Of a DNA stretch of 64,000 nt, positions 1-9,011 are shown in pieces; the stretch's first letter is position 1, and the number at the start of each line of letters is the position of its first letter. Where the stretch lies: contig NZ_MNAH01000015.1 of the NCBI RefSeq assembly GCF_001976065.1, positions 22,182 through 86,181 of the forward strand. The letters run 5' to 3'. Under the pieces are notes generated by a model. The model saw only the letters and a program-made list of their open reading frames with translations, searched no databases and was not told the origin of the DNA. The position numbers were made by a program, and so were the translations under genes. This stretch comes from Pseudomonas putida. Lineage in GTDB: Bacteria; Pseudomonadota; Gammaproteobacteria; Pseudomonadales; Pseudomonadaceae.

Positions 1-866
1 TCGGCCAGCTTGAATTTGGTGTTCTGGAAGTCCCAGACAGTCTGGTTGAAGGCCTTGCGGTCTTTCACGTACTCGACGGTCTGCTCCAGCAGGCGTTCGA
101 GTTTGGCGGCGCAATACAGCGCGATCACCAGGCGCTCCTGCGGCAGCTCTTCCATCAGGTGCATGAAGCCTTTGTTTTCTTCACCGAGCAGGTTGCCCAC
201 CGGCACGCGCACGTCGTCGAAGAACAGCTCGGCGGTGTCGGCGGCGTGCTGGCCGACCTTTTCCAGCTTGCGCCCGCGACGGAAACCTTCACGGTTGCAT
301 TCGACCATGATCAGGCTGCACCCCTTGGCGCCGGCGCTCGGGTCGGTCTTGCACACGACCACGACCATGTCGCAGGTCAGGCCGTTGCTGATGAAGGTCT
401 TGCTGCCGTTGATTACCCATTCGTCACCGTCACGCACTGCGGTAGTGCGGATCGCCTTGAGGTCGGAACCAGTGCCAGGCTCGGTCATCGCCACGGCCAA
501 AACGGTTTCGCCGGTGCAGATTTTCGGCAGCCATTTGTGTTTTTGCTCTTCGGTGCCCAGACGCACGATGTACGGCGCGACGATGTCCGAATGCACCCCC
601 AGGCTCCAGCCCGAAACACCGGCGCGGTACAGCTCTTCAATCAACACCGCCGAGTGACCGAAGTCACCACCGCCACCGCCGTATTCAGTCGGCACGGTGA
701 GGCACAGCAGATTGTGACGACCGGCCTTGAGCCAGGTTTCCCGGTCAACCTGGCCAGCGGCGTCCCACTGCGCCTGCTTGGGCAGGCATTCACGCTCGAA
801 GAAACGCCGCGCGGATTCACGCAGCATTTCGTGGTCTTCACGGTAGACAGTACGGTTGATGTGCAT
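1..866 (-). CDS. Acyl-CoA dehydrogenase (C-terminus outside window)
   Basis: Flavoprotein that introduces the alpha,beta double bond into an acyl-CoA. The first 288 residues are visible, opening MHINRTVYREDHEM, with the N-terminal helical domain, the FAD/substrate segment MTEPGTGSD and the ELPQER segment that carries the catalytic glutamate in long-chain/isovaleryl-type enzymes. The reading frame runs off the window at a segment matching WDFQN-KFKLA of the second dehydrogenase at 9012-10151, to which it is closely similar throughout, so the two are paralogues. The ATG at 866 has a GGAGA ribosome site just upstream. A 17-bp palindrome at 946-962 lies 80 bp before the start. The substrate cannot be told from sequence. 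Confidence 0.93.
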   Translation of the reverse strand, partial: MHINRTVYREDHEMLRESARRFFERECLPKQAQWDAAGQVDRETWLKAGRHNLLCLTVPTEYGGGGGDFGHSAVLIEELYRAGVSGWSLGVHSDIVAPYIVRLGTEEQKHKWLPKICTGETVLAVAMTEPGTGSDLKAIRTTAVRDGDEWVINGSKTFISNGLTCDMVVVVCKTDPSAGAKGCSLIMVECNREGFRRGRKLEKVGQHAADTAELFFDDVRVPVGNLLGEENKGFMHLMEELPQERLVIALYCAAKLERLLEQTVEYVKDRKAFNQTVWDFQNTKFKLA

Positions 867-945
867 CGGGATCTCCAGTGGGTGGCCAGGCAAGGCTTGC
901 GCCTGGTTCGTGAGTCCACTGTATTGACGCGGGCGGGTAGTGAAG

Positions 946-962
946 CCACCCGGATCGGGTAG
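946..962. promoter_or_regulatory. Palindromic operator copy 1 (CCACCC-N5-GGGTAG)
   Basis: CCACCC GGATC GGGTAG followed by CG, 80 bp before the start of the acyl-CoA dehydrogenase at 866. It shares half-sites, 5-bp spacer and trailing CG with copies at 5880, 8883 and 14551, and has one mismatch in the right arm. Inferred to be a binding site for the locus regulator, most likely the MalT-like protein at 5991-8804. Confidence 0.6.
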
Positions 963-1004
963 CGAATGGCTGGAGGAAAACGATCTGAAGCACTGGCGCA
1001 AAAA

Positions 1005-1096
1005 CTGTGGGAGCGAGCCTGCTCGCGATAAGGTCGTCACATTCAGCATTGATGTTGACTGGCATACCGTCTTCGCGAACAGGCTCGCTCCCACAG
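1005..1096. repeat. REPIN (paired REP palindromes)
   Basis: Two inverted copies of a Pseudomonas REP unit (ctgtgggagcgagcctgctc and its complement near 1073-1096) around about 45 bp of unrelated sequence. The unit can fold into a long hairpin. A related element is at 13124-13225. It sits in the gap between two convergent-end operon segments (867-1110), which is typical of extragenic REPs. Such elements are mobilised in trans by RAYT transposases, none of which is in this window. Confidence 0.85.
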
Positions 1097-1110
1097 GAGT
1101 TGTGGAGGGG

Positions 1111-2634
1111 TTATTTGCGCAGTTCGCGCTTGAGGACTTTGCCGGCTGCCGAAAGCGGCAGCTCGTCGCGGAACTCCACGCTTTTCGGGCATTTGTAGCC
1201 GGCGATGAACTCCCGGCAATACAAGCGCAATTGCTCGGCATCGACCTGGGCGCCGGGCTTGCGCACCACCACCGCGTGCACCGCCTCGCCCCATTGCTCA
1301 TGGGGCACGCCGATCACCGCCGCCAGCGCCACCGCCGGATGTCGCGCGAGGACATTTTCGACTTCCGCCGAATAAATATTTTCACCGCCGCTGACGATCA
1401 TGTCCTTGAGGCGGTCGACGATGAACAGGTAACCCTGCTCGTCCATGTACGCGGCGTCGCCGGTGTACAGCCAGCCATCGCGCAATGCCCTGGCGGTTTC
1501 TTCGGGTTTGTTCCAATAGCCCTGCATGATGTTCGGCCCGCGCACGATAATCTCGCCCACCGTGCCTCGCGGAACTTCCTGGCCTTGCGGGTCGACGATC
1601 CTCACGTTGACGCCCAACCCGCCCCGCCCGACTGAACGGGACAAACCGCTCTGGCGCGCTTGCGGCGTGTGATTGCACGGCAGATTGCTCGACACCACCG
1701 GGCAGGCTTCGGTCAGCCCGTAGGAATGAGAAAGCTCCAGTTCCGGAAGCCGGGCCAACACCTGTTCCACCATTTCGCCGGCGCTGGGTGACGCACCGTA
1801 GGTCAGGCGTTTCAGGCTACCGAGGTCATGGCGATCGAAGTCTGGATGGGCCAGCAACGCGAGGATCATGGTTGGCACCAGCAACGTCTCGGTTATCCGC
1901 TCCCGCTCGATCACCTGCAGCACCTCATCCGCGTCGAAACTCGACAGCAGTACATGGCTTTCACCGGCCATGAACTGGATCAACGCGCGGGCCATGCCGG
2001 CAACGTGGAACAGCGGTGCGACGTGCAACAACCGGCCATCGCGTATCGGCGGCATGTCGACCATGCGTGGCATGCACGCCGACCACAGGTTCAGATGGGA
2101 CTGCATGACCCCCTTGGGAAACCCGGTGGTGCCGCCGGTGTACATGATGCAGGCAAGGTCTTCCCCGCCACGCCCGGCATCCTCGACCGGCGTTGCCTGG
2201 GCCAGCAACTGCTCGAAACCGAGCATGCCCGGCGGCACTTCACCGTCCCCGGCGTAGATAAACCGTGGCGCCTGACGGGCGCTCTTGCGGATACCTTCGG
2301 CCATCGCCGCGAAGTGCTCGTCGACAATCAGGAAGCCGGTGGCGCAATCGTCCAGCGAATAGACAATCTCCGCCACGCTCCAGCGAATGTTGACCGGGTT
2401 GAGCACCCCGCCGCCCCACCACACGCCCATGATGTATTCAAGATAACGGTCGGAGTTGAGCGCCAGCATGCCGACCCGGTCACCCGCCGCCATGCCGAGG
2501 TTCTGCAAGGCGCCCGCCAGGCGAGCGACACGTTCACCAAACTGGCGATAGGTCTGGCGGCGATCGCCGAAGATCGTCGCCAGGTGCTCCGGGTTTTGCT
2601 GCAGGGTGCGTTGCAGACACTGGGTCATGTACAT
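1111..2634 (-). CDS. AMP-dependent acyl-CoA synthetase
   Basis: ANL-superfamily ligase that adenylates a carboxylic acid and transfers it to CoA. The AMP-binding motif MYTGGTTGFPKG is near residue 170, and the C-terminal hinge and lysine region (YTGDAAYMDEQGY, ending SAAGKVLKRELRK) is present, so it looks complete at 507 residues. I start it at the ATG at 2634 because the paralogue at 3059-4615 begins the same way (MYLTQ against MYMTQ). A second ATG six bases on (2628) overlaps the thioesterase stop codon and is also possible. It is translationally coupled to the thioesterase. It supplies activated acyl-CoA to the local dehydrogenases; the chain type is unknown. Confidence 0.93.
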   Translation of the reverse strand: MYMTQCLQRTLQQNPEHLATIFGDRRQTYRQFGERVARLAGALQNLGMAAGDRVGMLALNSDRYLEYIMGVWWGGGVLNPVNIRWSVAEIVYSLDDCATGFLIVDEHFAAMAEGIRKSARQAPRFIYAGDGEVPPGMLGFEQLLAQATPVEDAGRGGEDLACIMYTGGTTGFPKGVMQSHLNLWSACMPRMVDMPPIRDGRLLHVAPLFHVAGMARALIQFMAGESHVLLSSFDADEVLQVIERERITETLLVPTMILALLAHPDFDRHDLGSLKRLTYGASPSAGEMVEQVLARLPELELSHSYGLTEACPVVSSNLPCNHTPQARQSGLSRSVGRGGLGVNVRIVDPQGQEVPRGTVGEIIVRGPNIMQGYWNKPEETARALRDGWLYTGDAAYMDEQGYLFIVDRLKDMIVSGGENIYSAEVENVLARHPAVALAAVIGVPHEQWGEAVHAVVVRKPGAQVDAEQLRLYCREFIAGYKCPKSVEFRDELPLSAAGKVLKRELRK

Positions 2635-3059
2635 GGTGTCTTGCCTTTCCAGGTGGTGAAGACACCGTTGGCCCGCAACACCAGGCGCTCGCCGACCTTC
2701 AGCAGGCAGCTGGCGTTGATGAAGGTGCCACCGGTCTTGAGCACTTCCACATGCGCCTCCAGCCATTCGCCTTCGCGCACCGGTCCGATGTAATCGACGT
2801 TCAGGTTGACCGTCAGCGCAACCGATGGCGGCCGCAAATGGCGCCGTAACACGACGCCGAAGGCGCTGTCCGCAACCGTGGCGAGGAAACCGCCATGGGC
2901 GATGCGCACATAGTTGAGGTGGTGCGGTTGCAGACGCACGGCCATGATCGGCCGTTCATCATGGAGGAAGAAGTCACCGCAATTGCGCAGGAAGCCCGAG
3001 AGGCCCTCCAGCGCTGTGAACCCCTCGGGAATCGTTGCCCCTCCATTGTCCAGCGCCAT
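2625..3059 (-). CDS. PaaI-type hotdog thioesterase
   Basis: A 144-residue hotdog-fold protein of the PaaI/YbgC type, which hydrolyses acyl-CoA thioesters. The family motif HGGFLATVADSAFG lies near residues 54-67, where the histidine/glycine and aspartate line the active site. The stop codon of the upstream synthetase and this ATG share one base (TGATG at 3057-3061), and its own end overlaps the next synthetase start. The three genes are therefore tightly coupled. It probably recycles CoA from dead-end acyl-CoAs made by the flanking ligases. Confidence 0.88.
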   Translation of the reverse strand: MALDNGGATIPEGFTALEGLSGFLRNCGDFFLHDERPIMAVRLQPHHLNYVRIAHGGFLATVADSAFGVVLRRHLRPPSVALTVNLNVDYIGPVREGEWLEAHVEVLKTGGTFINASCLLKVGERLVLRANGVFTTWKGKTPCT

Positions 3060-4615
3060 CAGCTCACACCCCGATCCCTGCCGGCCCAGAACGGTTCGCG
3101 CAGGTCGCGCTTGAGCACCTTGCCGGCACCGGACAGCGGCAGCGCGGCGCGGAACTCGACCGACTTCGGTGTCTTGTAGCCGGCGATCTGCCGACGGCAA
3201 TGCTCGATGATCTCGGCGCCAGCCGCTTGGCGATCCGGTTTGAGCACGATCACCGCGTGCACCGCCTCGCCCCACTGCGCACAGGGAATGCCGATGACCG
3301 CGCAGGAGGCGACCGCCGGGTGACTGGAGATAGCGCTTTCGACTTCCCCCGAATAGACGTTCTCGCCACCGCTGACGATCATGTCCTTGAAGCGGTCGAC
3401 AATATAGATATAACCCTCGTCGTCCATGTATGCGCCGTCGCCGGTGTGCATCCAGCCGCCCCGCAGAGCCTCTGCGGTTTCTTCGGGTTTGTTCCAGTAG
3501 CCCAGCATGATATTCGGGCCACGCACAAGCACTTCGCCAACCGTGCCACGCGGGACTTCATTGTCCTGTTCATCGACGATGCGCACGGTCACACCGAGTC
3601 CAGGACGCCCGGCCGAACGCAATCGACCATTGGCGATGCCCTCGGGACCGTGGTTTTCCGGGCCGTTGGCGGAAATTGGCGGCGCGGCTTCGGTCATGCC
3701 GTAGCCTTGGGTGAACTCCACATTGGGCAAGGCTTTCAGGGCAAGTTCCAGCAAAGGCACGGCAATCGGCGAGGCGCCGTAGGTCAGGCTGCGCAGGCTG
3801 CTGAGGTCATGACTGGCAAACTCCGGATGCATGATCAACGCCTGGACCATGGTCGGCACGATCAGGATGTCGGTGATGCGCTCGCGTTCGATGGCCTGCA
3901 TCACGTCAAGCGGGTCGAAGGCCGGGACGAAGATGCTCGGCAAGCCCAGCAACGAAATCAGAATCACCCGCGACAGCGCCGCCAGGTGAAACATCGGCGC
4001 GATGTGCAGGGTCAGCGCATCGGCTGGCACCGGGACATCGGCGGCGCGGGCCACGGCAGCCGTCCACAGGTTCATGTGCGACTGCATCACGCCTTTCGGC
4101 CGGCCGGTGGTGCCACCGGTGTACATGATGCTGGCCAGGTCATCACCACCACGGAAGGCATCATCGACCGGCTCGGCATCACGAATGAGCTGTTCGTAAG
4201 ACAGCATGCCTTGGGGGGCCGGACCATCGCCAATATGGATCAGCAGCGGTCGTACTTTGGCAGCGCTAGCAATGGCTTCGGCCATCGGCAGAAAGGTGTC
4301 GTCGATCATCAGGATACGGGTGTCGCAGTCGTCCAGCGAGTAGGCGATTTCCGGCACGGTCCAGCGGATGTTGACCGGGTTGACCACGCCACCGCCCCAC
4401 CAGGTGGCGAGGTAGTACTCGAGAAATCGGTCGCAGTTCAGACCGAGCAAACCCACGCGGTCGCCGGTGTGCATGCCTCGTTGCTGCAAGGCGCTGGCCA
4501 GGCGAGCAACGCGGTCGGCCAACTGTGCGTAAGTCTGGCGCCGGTCACGGAAGACCGTCGCCAGAGCGTTGGGGCGTTGCTGCAAGACACGGTGTAGTCC
4601 TTGGGTCAGATACAT
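3059..4615 (-). CDS. AMP-dependent acyl-CoA synthetase
   Basis: 518-residue ANL ligase, paralogue of the one at 1111-2634, with the adenylation motif MYTGGTTGRPKG and the C-terminal catalytic-lysine segment ending SGAGKVLKRDLREPFW. Starts MYLTQGLHRVLQ at 4615. Two closely related ligases around one thioesterase suggest a local duplication followed by specialisation, for example on the starting acid and on a chain-shortened or ring-derived intermediate. The next gene upstream, an enoyl-CoA hydratase, ends 60 bases away. Confidence 0.93.
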   Translation of the reverse strand: MYLTQGLHRVLQQRPNALATVFRDRRQTYAQLADRVARLASALQQRGMHTGDRVGLLGLNCDRFLEYYLATWWGGGVVNPVNIRWTVPEIAYSLDDCDTRILMIDDTFLPMAEAIASAAKVRPLLIHIGDGPAPQGMLSYEQLIRDAEPVDDAFRGGDDLASIMYTGGTTGRPKGVMQSHMNLWTAAVARAADVPVPADALTLHIAPMFHLAALSRVILISLLGLPSIFVPAFDPLDVMQAIERERITDILIVPTMVQALIMHPEFASHDLSSLRSLTYGASPIAVPLLELALKALPNVEFTQGYGMTEAAPPISANGPENHGPEGIANGRLRSAGRPGLGVTVRIVDEQDNEVPRGTVGEVLVRGPNIMLGYWNKPEETAEALRGGWMHTGDGAYMDDEGYIYIVDRFKDMIVSGGENVYSGEVESAISSHPAVASCAVIGIPCAQWGEAVHAVIVLKPDRQAAGAEIIEHCRRQIAGYKTPKSVEFRAALPLSGAGKVLKRDLREPFWAGRDRGVS

Positions 4616-4675
4616 GGTCGTTTCCTGTGAATTATTGTTGTCAGGCCGAGGCGAATACTTGGGTGAAGTGCGCCG

Positions 4676-5479
4676 TCAGGCGCCGGTGTATTTGGGCGCG
4701 CGCTGCTCGACACTGGCCACGCGCCCTTCGGCGTAGTCCTTGCTGTCGCGCAGCAGCCCCCAGTGAAGATGGGCCTGGGTGACGAAGTCACGGGGAGTCA
4801 GGTGCGCGGTTTGCAGCGCCAGACGCTTGATCGACTGCACCGCCAGAGGACCGTTGGCAGCGATGCATTCGGCCAGGCTCATAGCCGCCGACAGCAACTG
4901 GTCCCGGGGCACCAGGTCGACGATCAGGCCGATCCGCAAGGCTTCCTGCGCGCTGATTGGTTCCCCGGTCAGGGCCATTTTCATGGCGTAGGCCGAGGGC
5001 ACTGCACGCAGCAGGTACTGCACGCCGCCGGCGGCAGGAATGGTGGCGTCGCGCACTTCGGGCAAACCGAAAGTGGCGCCCTGCGCAGCGAGGCGCAGGT
5101 CGCATTGCAGTGCGAGCTCAAGGCCCCCTCCGAGACAAGCGCCATTGACCGCCGCAATGAGCGGCTTCCAGACCTCAAGATCGCTGAGGTCGAACAAGCG
5201 CGTGTAGCCGCCCTCCTCGGCTTCGGTTTCGCGACTCTTCATGGAACTGGCGACATGACCGACTGCCGGCAACAACGACTCCTTGTGGCTCGCGCCGCAG
5301 CAAAACACCCGATTACCGGCACCGGTCAGCACGATGACCCGCACCTGCTCATCATCCTGGCAAGCCACCAGGGTCTTGCGCAGGTGCATCAGGTCACTGA
5401 CGGTCAGTGCATTTTTCGACGGTTGCGCATCGAGCATAATGAGTGCCACGTGATCGATGATCTTGAACTGAATGGCCAT
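4676..5479 (-). CDS. Enoyl-CoA hydratase/isomerase family protein
   Basis: 267-residue crotonase-fold protein. The oxyanion-hole segments NRVFCCGASHK and ACLGGGLELALQCD are present, as are both catalytic glutamates of classical hydratases (in GGGLE and in FGLPEV). It should therefore be able to hydrate a 2-enoyl-CoA. It lies directly upstream of the acyl-CoA synthetase and 35 bp downstream of a CoA-transferase remnant. The start at 5479 has only a weak ribosome site, so translation may depend on the upstream frame. Confidence 0.9.
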   Translation of the reverse strand: MAIQFKIIDHVALIMLDAQPSKNALTVSDLMHLRKTLVACQDDEQVRVIVLTGAGNRVFCCGASHKESLLPAVGHVASSMKSRETEAEEGGYTRLFDLSDLEVWKPLIAAVNGACLGGGLELALQCDLRLAAQGATFGLPEVRDATIPAAGGVQYLLRAVPSAYAMKMALTGEPISAQEALRIGLIVDLVPRDQLLSAAMSLAECIAANGPLAVQSIKRLALQTAHLTPRDFVTQAHLHWGLLRDSKDYAEGRVASVEQRAPKYTGA

Positions 5480-5514
5480 GAGCTAACTTCTATGTTGTTT
5501 TTATGGGGGGAAGA

Positions 5515-5793
5515 TCAGGCCTTGAAGCCCAGACCCAGGGCATGCAAACGCTCGAACAATTCCAGCTCGGCGGCGACACTTTCCGGATGCTTCAGCTCCA
5601 GTGCGACCGTGCGGCGGTTGCGCCCAGCGATGTCCGCACGCTTGCCTTCCAGCTTCGGGCCCAGGTCGGTCGCCTTCACCGGACGGTCGATACGCACAAC
5701 TTCGCCGCCCATATCGGCCAGCAGTCTGGTGCCAAAAGGAGCCGGACCGATTGCCTCAAACTCCACTACTCGAATGTCGCTCAGTACGCCCAT
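5515..5793 (-). pseudogene. CoA-transferase family III (alpha-methylacyl-CoA racemase-like) remnant
   Basis: Only 92 residues remain of a family usually near 380. The N-terminal Rossmann-like segment is clear (MGVLSDIRVVEFEAIGPAPF, LLADMGGEVVRIDRP, RNRRTVALELKHPES) and then the frame ends after ELFERLHALGLGFKA. An AAGGGAA ribosome site precedes the ATG at 5793. It is the first frame of the minus-strand catabolic run, so it may now act mainly as a leader. Racemases of this family epimerise 2-methyl-branched acyl-CoAs, a hint about the ancestral substrate of the operon. The catalytic half is missing, so activity is not expected. Confidence 0.75.
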
Positions 5794-5879
5794 TGCCGCC
5801 GTTCCCTTGTTCTGACAGAGCACCAGCCAGCCCTCCTATTTTGTCCCATCCAGTAAATCAATCCGCTAACTTGCGACCA

Positions 5880-5896
5880 CCACCCAGATCGGGTGG
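5880..5896. promoter_or_regulatory. Palindromic operator copy 2 (CCACCC-N5-GGGTGG)
   Basis: Perfect dyad CCACCC AGATC GGGTGG followed by CG, in the divergent gap between the minus-strand catabolic run (start 5793, 87 bp away) and the LuxR regulator (start 5991, 95 bp away). One site could serve both promoters, giving autoregulation of the activator. Confidence 0.68.
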
Positions 5897-5990
5897 CGGA
5901 TGCAAAACACAGGGTCATGACTGCCCGACGGTGCGTTACACTCCTGAGAATTCAGTGCAATCTCATAACAAAAAAAACTCGGATAGCCCC

Positions 5991-8804
5991 ATGGACAAAC
6001 CCCGCAAGTCCAATGCATCGGACACGCCTGCCAGCCTGGCCTCGAATCCGACTCAGTCGCCGATCGTCAGTACCAAGCTGGTCCCGCCACGCAACGCCGG
6101 GCGGTTAATTTCCCGCGAGCGCCTGCAAGAGCAAATGCTCAAGGCACGGCGCCAGCGTTGCATCGTGCTCAAGGGGCCGGCCGGTTGCGGCAAGACTTCG
6201 ACCCTGATCGCCTGGCGTCAGGCGCTGCTACCGCTGGGCTTTGATGTGGCCTGGTTGACCTTGTCGGCCGACGACAACGAACTGACGCGGTTTCTCGACT
6301 ATCTGCTGGCCAGCCTCGGCCAGGTTGATCCTGTGATCATTCAGGAAGCCATCCAACTGGAAGGTCGCGGTGTCGACAGCGAGGCGGTGGAACGCACGGT
6401 CATCACCCTTGTGCGCAGCATTGCCAACCGTTCCCGCGAATTGGTAGTGGTGCTCGACGACCTGCACCATCTGACCGACGTCGGTATTCACCAAGCCTTG
6501 CAGTGGCTGATCGATTACGCGCCCGCCAATCTGCACCTGGCGCTCGTGTCACGTAGCGCCGTGCCTTTGTCGCTGGCAAGGTTGCGCAGCCAGGAACTGG
6601 TGCTGGAATTGAACCTGCGAGATTTGCGCTTCACACCCGTCGAGTCCGAACAGTTTCTCAAGGCGCAACTGGGCGATATCAGCGCCCAGGACGCCAAGCG
6701 GATGCATGAACTGACCGACGGCTGGGTTGCTGGGCTGCAACTGCTGGCTGTCAGCCGCAAGAAAAATCGACCGGTCGTCGCAGCAAACGACCAGACACAG
6801 GTGCGCGACGATCAGGCGTTCGCGAAGTTTTTTGAAATCGAAGTGCTGTCCCATCTGTCGCCGACGGATCTGGACCTGCTGCTGCTGATGGCCGTCTGCA
6901 ACCGTTTCTGCGCCTCGTTATGCGCCGCCCTCGGTGGTAACCCGGAAGCGGTCCGCGAAGCCAATGCCCTGCTGGCACACCTGGAACGGGACAATCTGTT
7001 CCTGATCCCGGTGGACAGCGCCCAACGTGAGACCTGGTATCGCCTGCATCCGTTGCTACGCGAAACATTGCTCAAGTACTTTGATTCGCGCAGCAAGACA
7101 GAACAGCAGGCGGTGCACGCGCGGGCCTGGGCCTGGTTCCGTGACCATCAGCATCTGGATGAAGCAGTGCACCATGCCGTGATGGCTGGCGACCCCGATG
7201 CCGCTGCCGACCTGGTGCAACAAAACGCCGAAACGCTGTATGCCCACGGCGACTTGCGCATGTTGATCGAGCTGGTTCGCCTGCTGCCGGTCGAGCAGGT
7301 GCAGGCGCGGGTCAAACTGCGCATTCTCAAGGCACGCATGCAACTCTATGCCCGGGATTTCGTCGCCTGCGCCAATAGCCTCGATCAACTGTTCAACGAC
7401 GTGCCCGAGCGTGATGTCCATGATCGATTCATGATCGCGTTACTGCGTGCCTCTCTGGCGCTGCAGCGCGATGACACGGACGCGGCAATGACGGTACTGC
7501 CGCAATTGCTCGATCCGCCCCAGGGCAGCAACGGCGTGTCCATCGGTTCATGTGCCAATATCCTTTCCTGGCTGTACATGCACCGGGGCGAGTACGAAAA
7601 AGCGCGCCAGATACAACTCGACCGGCCCCTGCTGCTGATCAATGGCGAGCCCCTGCTGGGTACCACCGCCGGCAGCCTGCAAGGTCGCTGCATGATTGGC
7701 TTGAGCCACGCTCTCGAAGGCCAGATGAAGCAGGCGGAGCGGGTCTATCGGGATGTGATGCATGAAGCCGCGCAGTGCGGCAAGGTCGGTGCCGACGCGA
7801 CTTATCTATCCGCTGCGTTGCTGGGCGAAGTGCTGTACGAGACTAATGACGTTGACGCCGCGTTCAAGCTGCTGTCGGGCTGGATCGATATCCTGGAACG
7901 AATCTCCATTCCGGATTCGGTGCTGCGCGTAATGCAGGTGCTGTGGAATGTGCAATGGCTGGCGGGCAATCATCAGGAAGCCCTGGCCTATGTCGAGCGA
8001 CTCGATGAGTACGCGACCAAACTCGGCCTGGAACGCCTGCAAGCCTATTGCCTGACCTGGCAGGTGCGCTGGCTGATGATTCTCGGCGAGCACTCCCGGG
8101 CACACACCAAACTGGCGCGCCTGGAAGCCATCGATGCGCGCCACCCGGATGCCGGGCAAAGTGCCCTCAAGGAAATCCACATCCTGGCCGAGAACGCCCG
8201 GGCACGCTGGCAGATTCAACAAGGCGACCTGGTCGGTGCCTTGAAGCGTATCGAACAACTGATCGAAACCTGCGAACGGCACCGCCGCCAGCTTGGCACC
8301 GTGCGCCTGCTCGTGTTGAGCGGGGTGATCGAGTTCCAGCGCGGCAATGTCGATGCCGCGCGTGATCACGTCATGGAGGCGCTGCGCCGTGGACAACGCT
8401 TCGGCTTGTTGCGCAGCCTGCTCGATGCTCACCCGGACGCACTGAAACTGATCTCCGATATCGCGAGCAAAGAGACCCTGGACCCGGTGCTCGCGTTCTA
8501 CGTCGAGCGCCTGCAAGCGGCCCAGGCGACCGCGCCCGCCGTGCCGGGCGATAAACCTTCCACTCCCCCTGCAAGCAAACCCCTTGCCGCCGGCATGGAA
8601 CCCTTGAGCGAACGGGAAATTGAAGTGGTGCGCTTGCTCGCCCAAGCCTTGCCCAACAAAAAAATCGCCCGCGCGTTGGGTCTCTCCCCGGAAACCGTGA
8701 AATGGCATTTGAGCCATATCTACAGCAAGCTTGGCGTCAGCAGTCGTGATGAAGCAGTGGCACGGGTGCGGGATCTGGAATCGCAGCACCGCGAAAACAC
8801 TTAA
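5991..8804 (+). CDS. MalT-like LuxR-family ATP-dependent transcriptional activator
   Basis: 937-residue large LuxR (LAL/MalT) regulator. It has a P-loop GPAGCGKT at residues 62-69 and a Walker B-like VVVLDDLHH near 150. A long helical-repeat sensor region follows. A C-terminal LuxR helix-turn-helix (PLSEREIEVVRLLAQ to KLGVSSRDEAVARV) takes the last 60 residues. I use the ATG at 5991 because conserved sequence begins just after it (STKLVPPR, typical of the family). Proteins of this class bind an inducer and ATP, then activate divergent or neighbouring catabolic operons. The shared palindromes around it (946, 5880, 8883, 14551) are its best candidate sites. Confidence 0.93.
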   Translation: MDKPRKSNASDTPASLASNPTQSPIVSTKLVPPRNAGRLISRERLQEQMLKARRQRCIVLKGPAGCGKTSTLIAWRQALLPLGFDVAWLTLSADDNELTRFLDYLLASLGQVDPVIIQEAIQLEGRGVDSEAVERTVITLVRSIANRSRELVVVLDDLHHLTDVGIHQALQWLIDYAPANLHLALVSRSAVPLSLARLRSQELVLELNLRDLRFTPVESEQFLKAQLGDISAQDAKRMHELTDGWVAGLQLLAVSRKKNRPVVAANDQTQVRDDQAFAKFFEIEVLSHLSPTDLDLLLLMAVCNRFCASLCAALGGNPEAVREANALLAHLERDNLFLIPVDSAQRETWYRLHPLLRETLLKYFDSRSKTEQQAVHARAWAWFRDHQHLDEAVHHAVMAGDPDAAADLVQQNAETLYAHGDLRMLIELVRLLPVEQVQARVKLRILKARMQLYARDFVACANSLDQLFNDVPERDVHDRFMIALLRASLALQRDDTDAAMTVLPQLLDPPQGSNGVSIGSCANILSWLYMHRGEYEKARQIQLDRPLLLINGEPLLGTTAGSLQGRCMIGLSHALEGQMKQAERVYRDVMHEAAQCGKVGADATYLSAALLGEVLYETNDVDAAFKLLSGWIDILERISIPDSVLRVMQVLWNVQWLAGNHQEALAYVERLDEYATKLGLERLQAYCLTWQVRWLMILGEHSRAHTKLARLEAIDARHPDAGQSALKEIHILAENARARWQIQQGDLVGALKRIEQLIETCERHRRQLGTVRLLVLSGVIEFQRGNVDAARDHVMEALRRGQRFGLLRSLLDAHPDALKLISDIASKETLDPVLAFYVERLQAAQATAPAVPGDKPSTPPASKPLAAGMEPLSEREIEVVRLLAQALPNKKIARALGLSPETVKWHLSHIYSKLGVSSRDEAVARVRDLESQHRENT

Positions 8805-8823
8805 GACCTCACGTGGACCTGTA

Positions 8824-8843
8824 GTCGCTGGCTTGCCAGCGAC
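8824..8843. repeat. Short REP-type palindrome
   Basis: GTCGCTGGCTTGCCAGCGAC, a common Pseudomonas extragenic palindrome of a different class from the REPINs at 1005 and 13124. It sits 20 bp after the LuxR regulator stop and could form a hairpin at the end of its transcript. Confidence 0.65.
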
Positions 8844-8882
8844 GGCGTCTGCGCCTTTCCACAAAAAGTGATTTTTACCTTG

Positions 8883-8899
8883 CCACCCGCCTCGGGTGG
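8883..8899. promoter_or_regulatory. Palindromic operator copy 3 (CCACCC-N5-GGGTGG)
   Basis: Perfect dyad CCACCC GCCTC GGGTGG followed by CG, 113 bp before the GTG start of the acyl-CoA dehydrogenase operon at 9012. Only the arms match copies 1, 2 and 4; the spacer differs, which is what a protein-binding dyad would show. Confidence 0.68.
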
Positions 8900-9011
8900 C
8901 GTTCCAAGACGTCCTCCACCCTATCGTAACCCTCAGTTCAAAGGCGCACCTCGCGCCTTGCATCAGCGCCAGGCTCAAGCAAGCCGGCCCGTGATCATTG
9001 AGGAGTCTTGC

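Noticed and set aside
3035..4597. Long plus-strand open frame opposite the acyl-CoA synthetase
   Set aside because: It is the mirror of a well-supported ligase gene. High-GC codon bias commonly leaves the opposite strand open, and the translation shows no family resemblance. The same holds for 22485-23582 plus, 31504-32622 minus and 7806-9287 minus.
5601..5990. N-terminal extension of the LuxR regulator
   Set aside because: The frame is open far upstream, but it crosses the divergent operator and the CoA-transferase remnant; family-like sequence starts just after the ATG at 5991.
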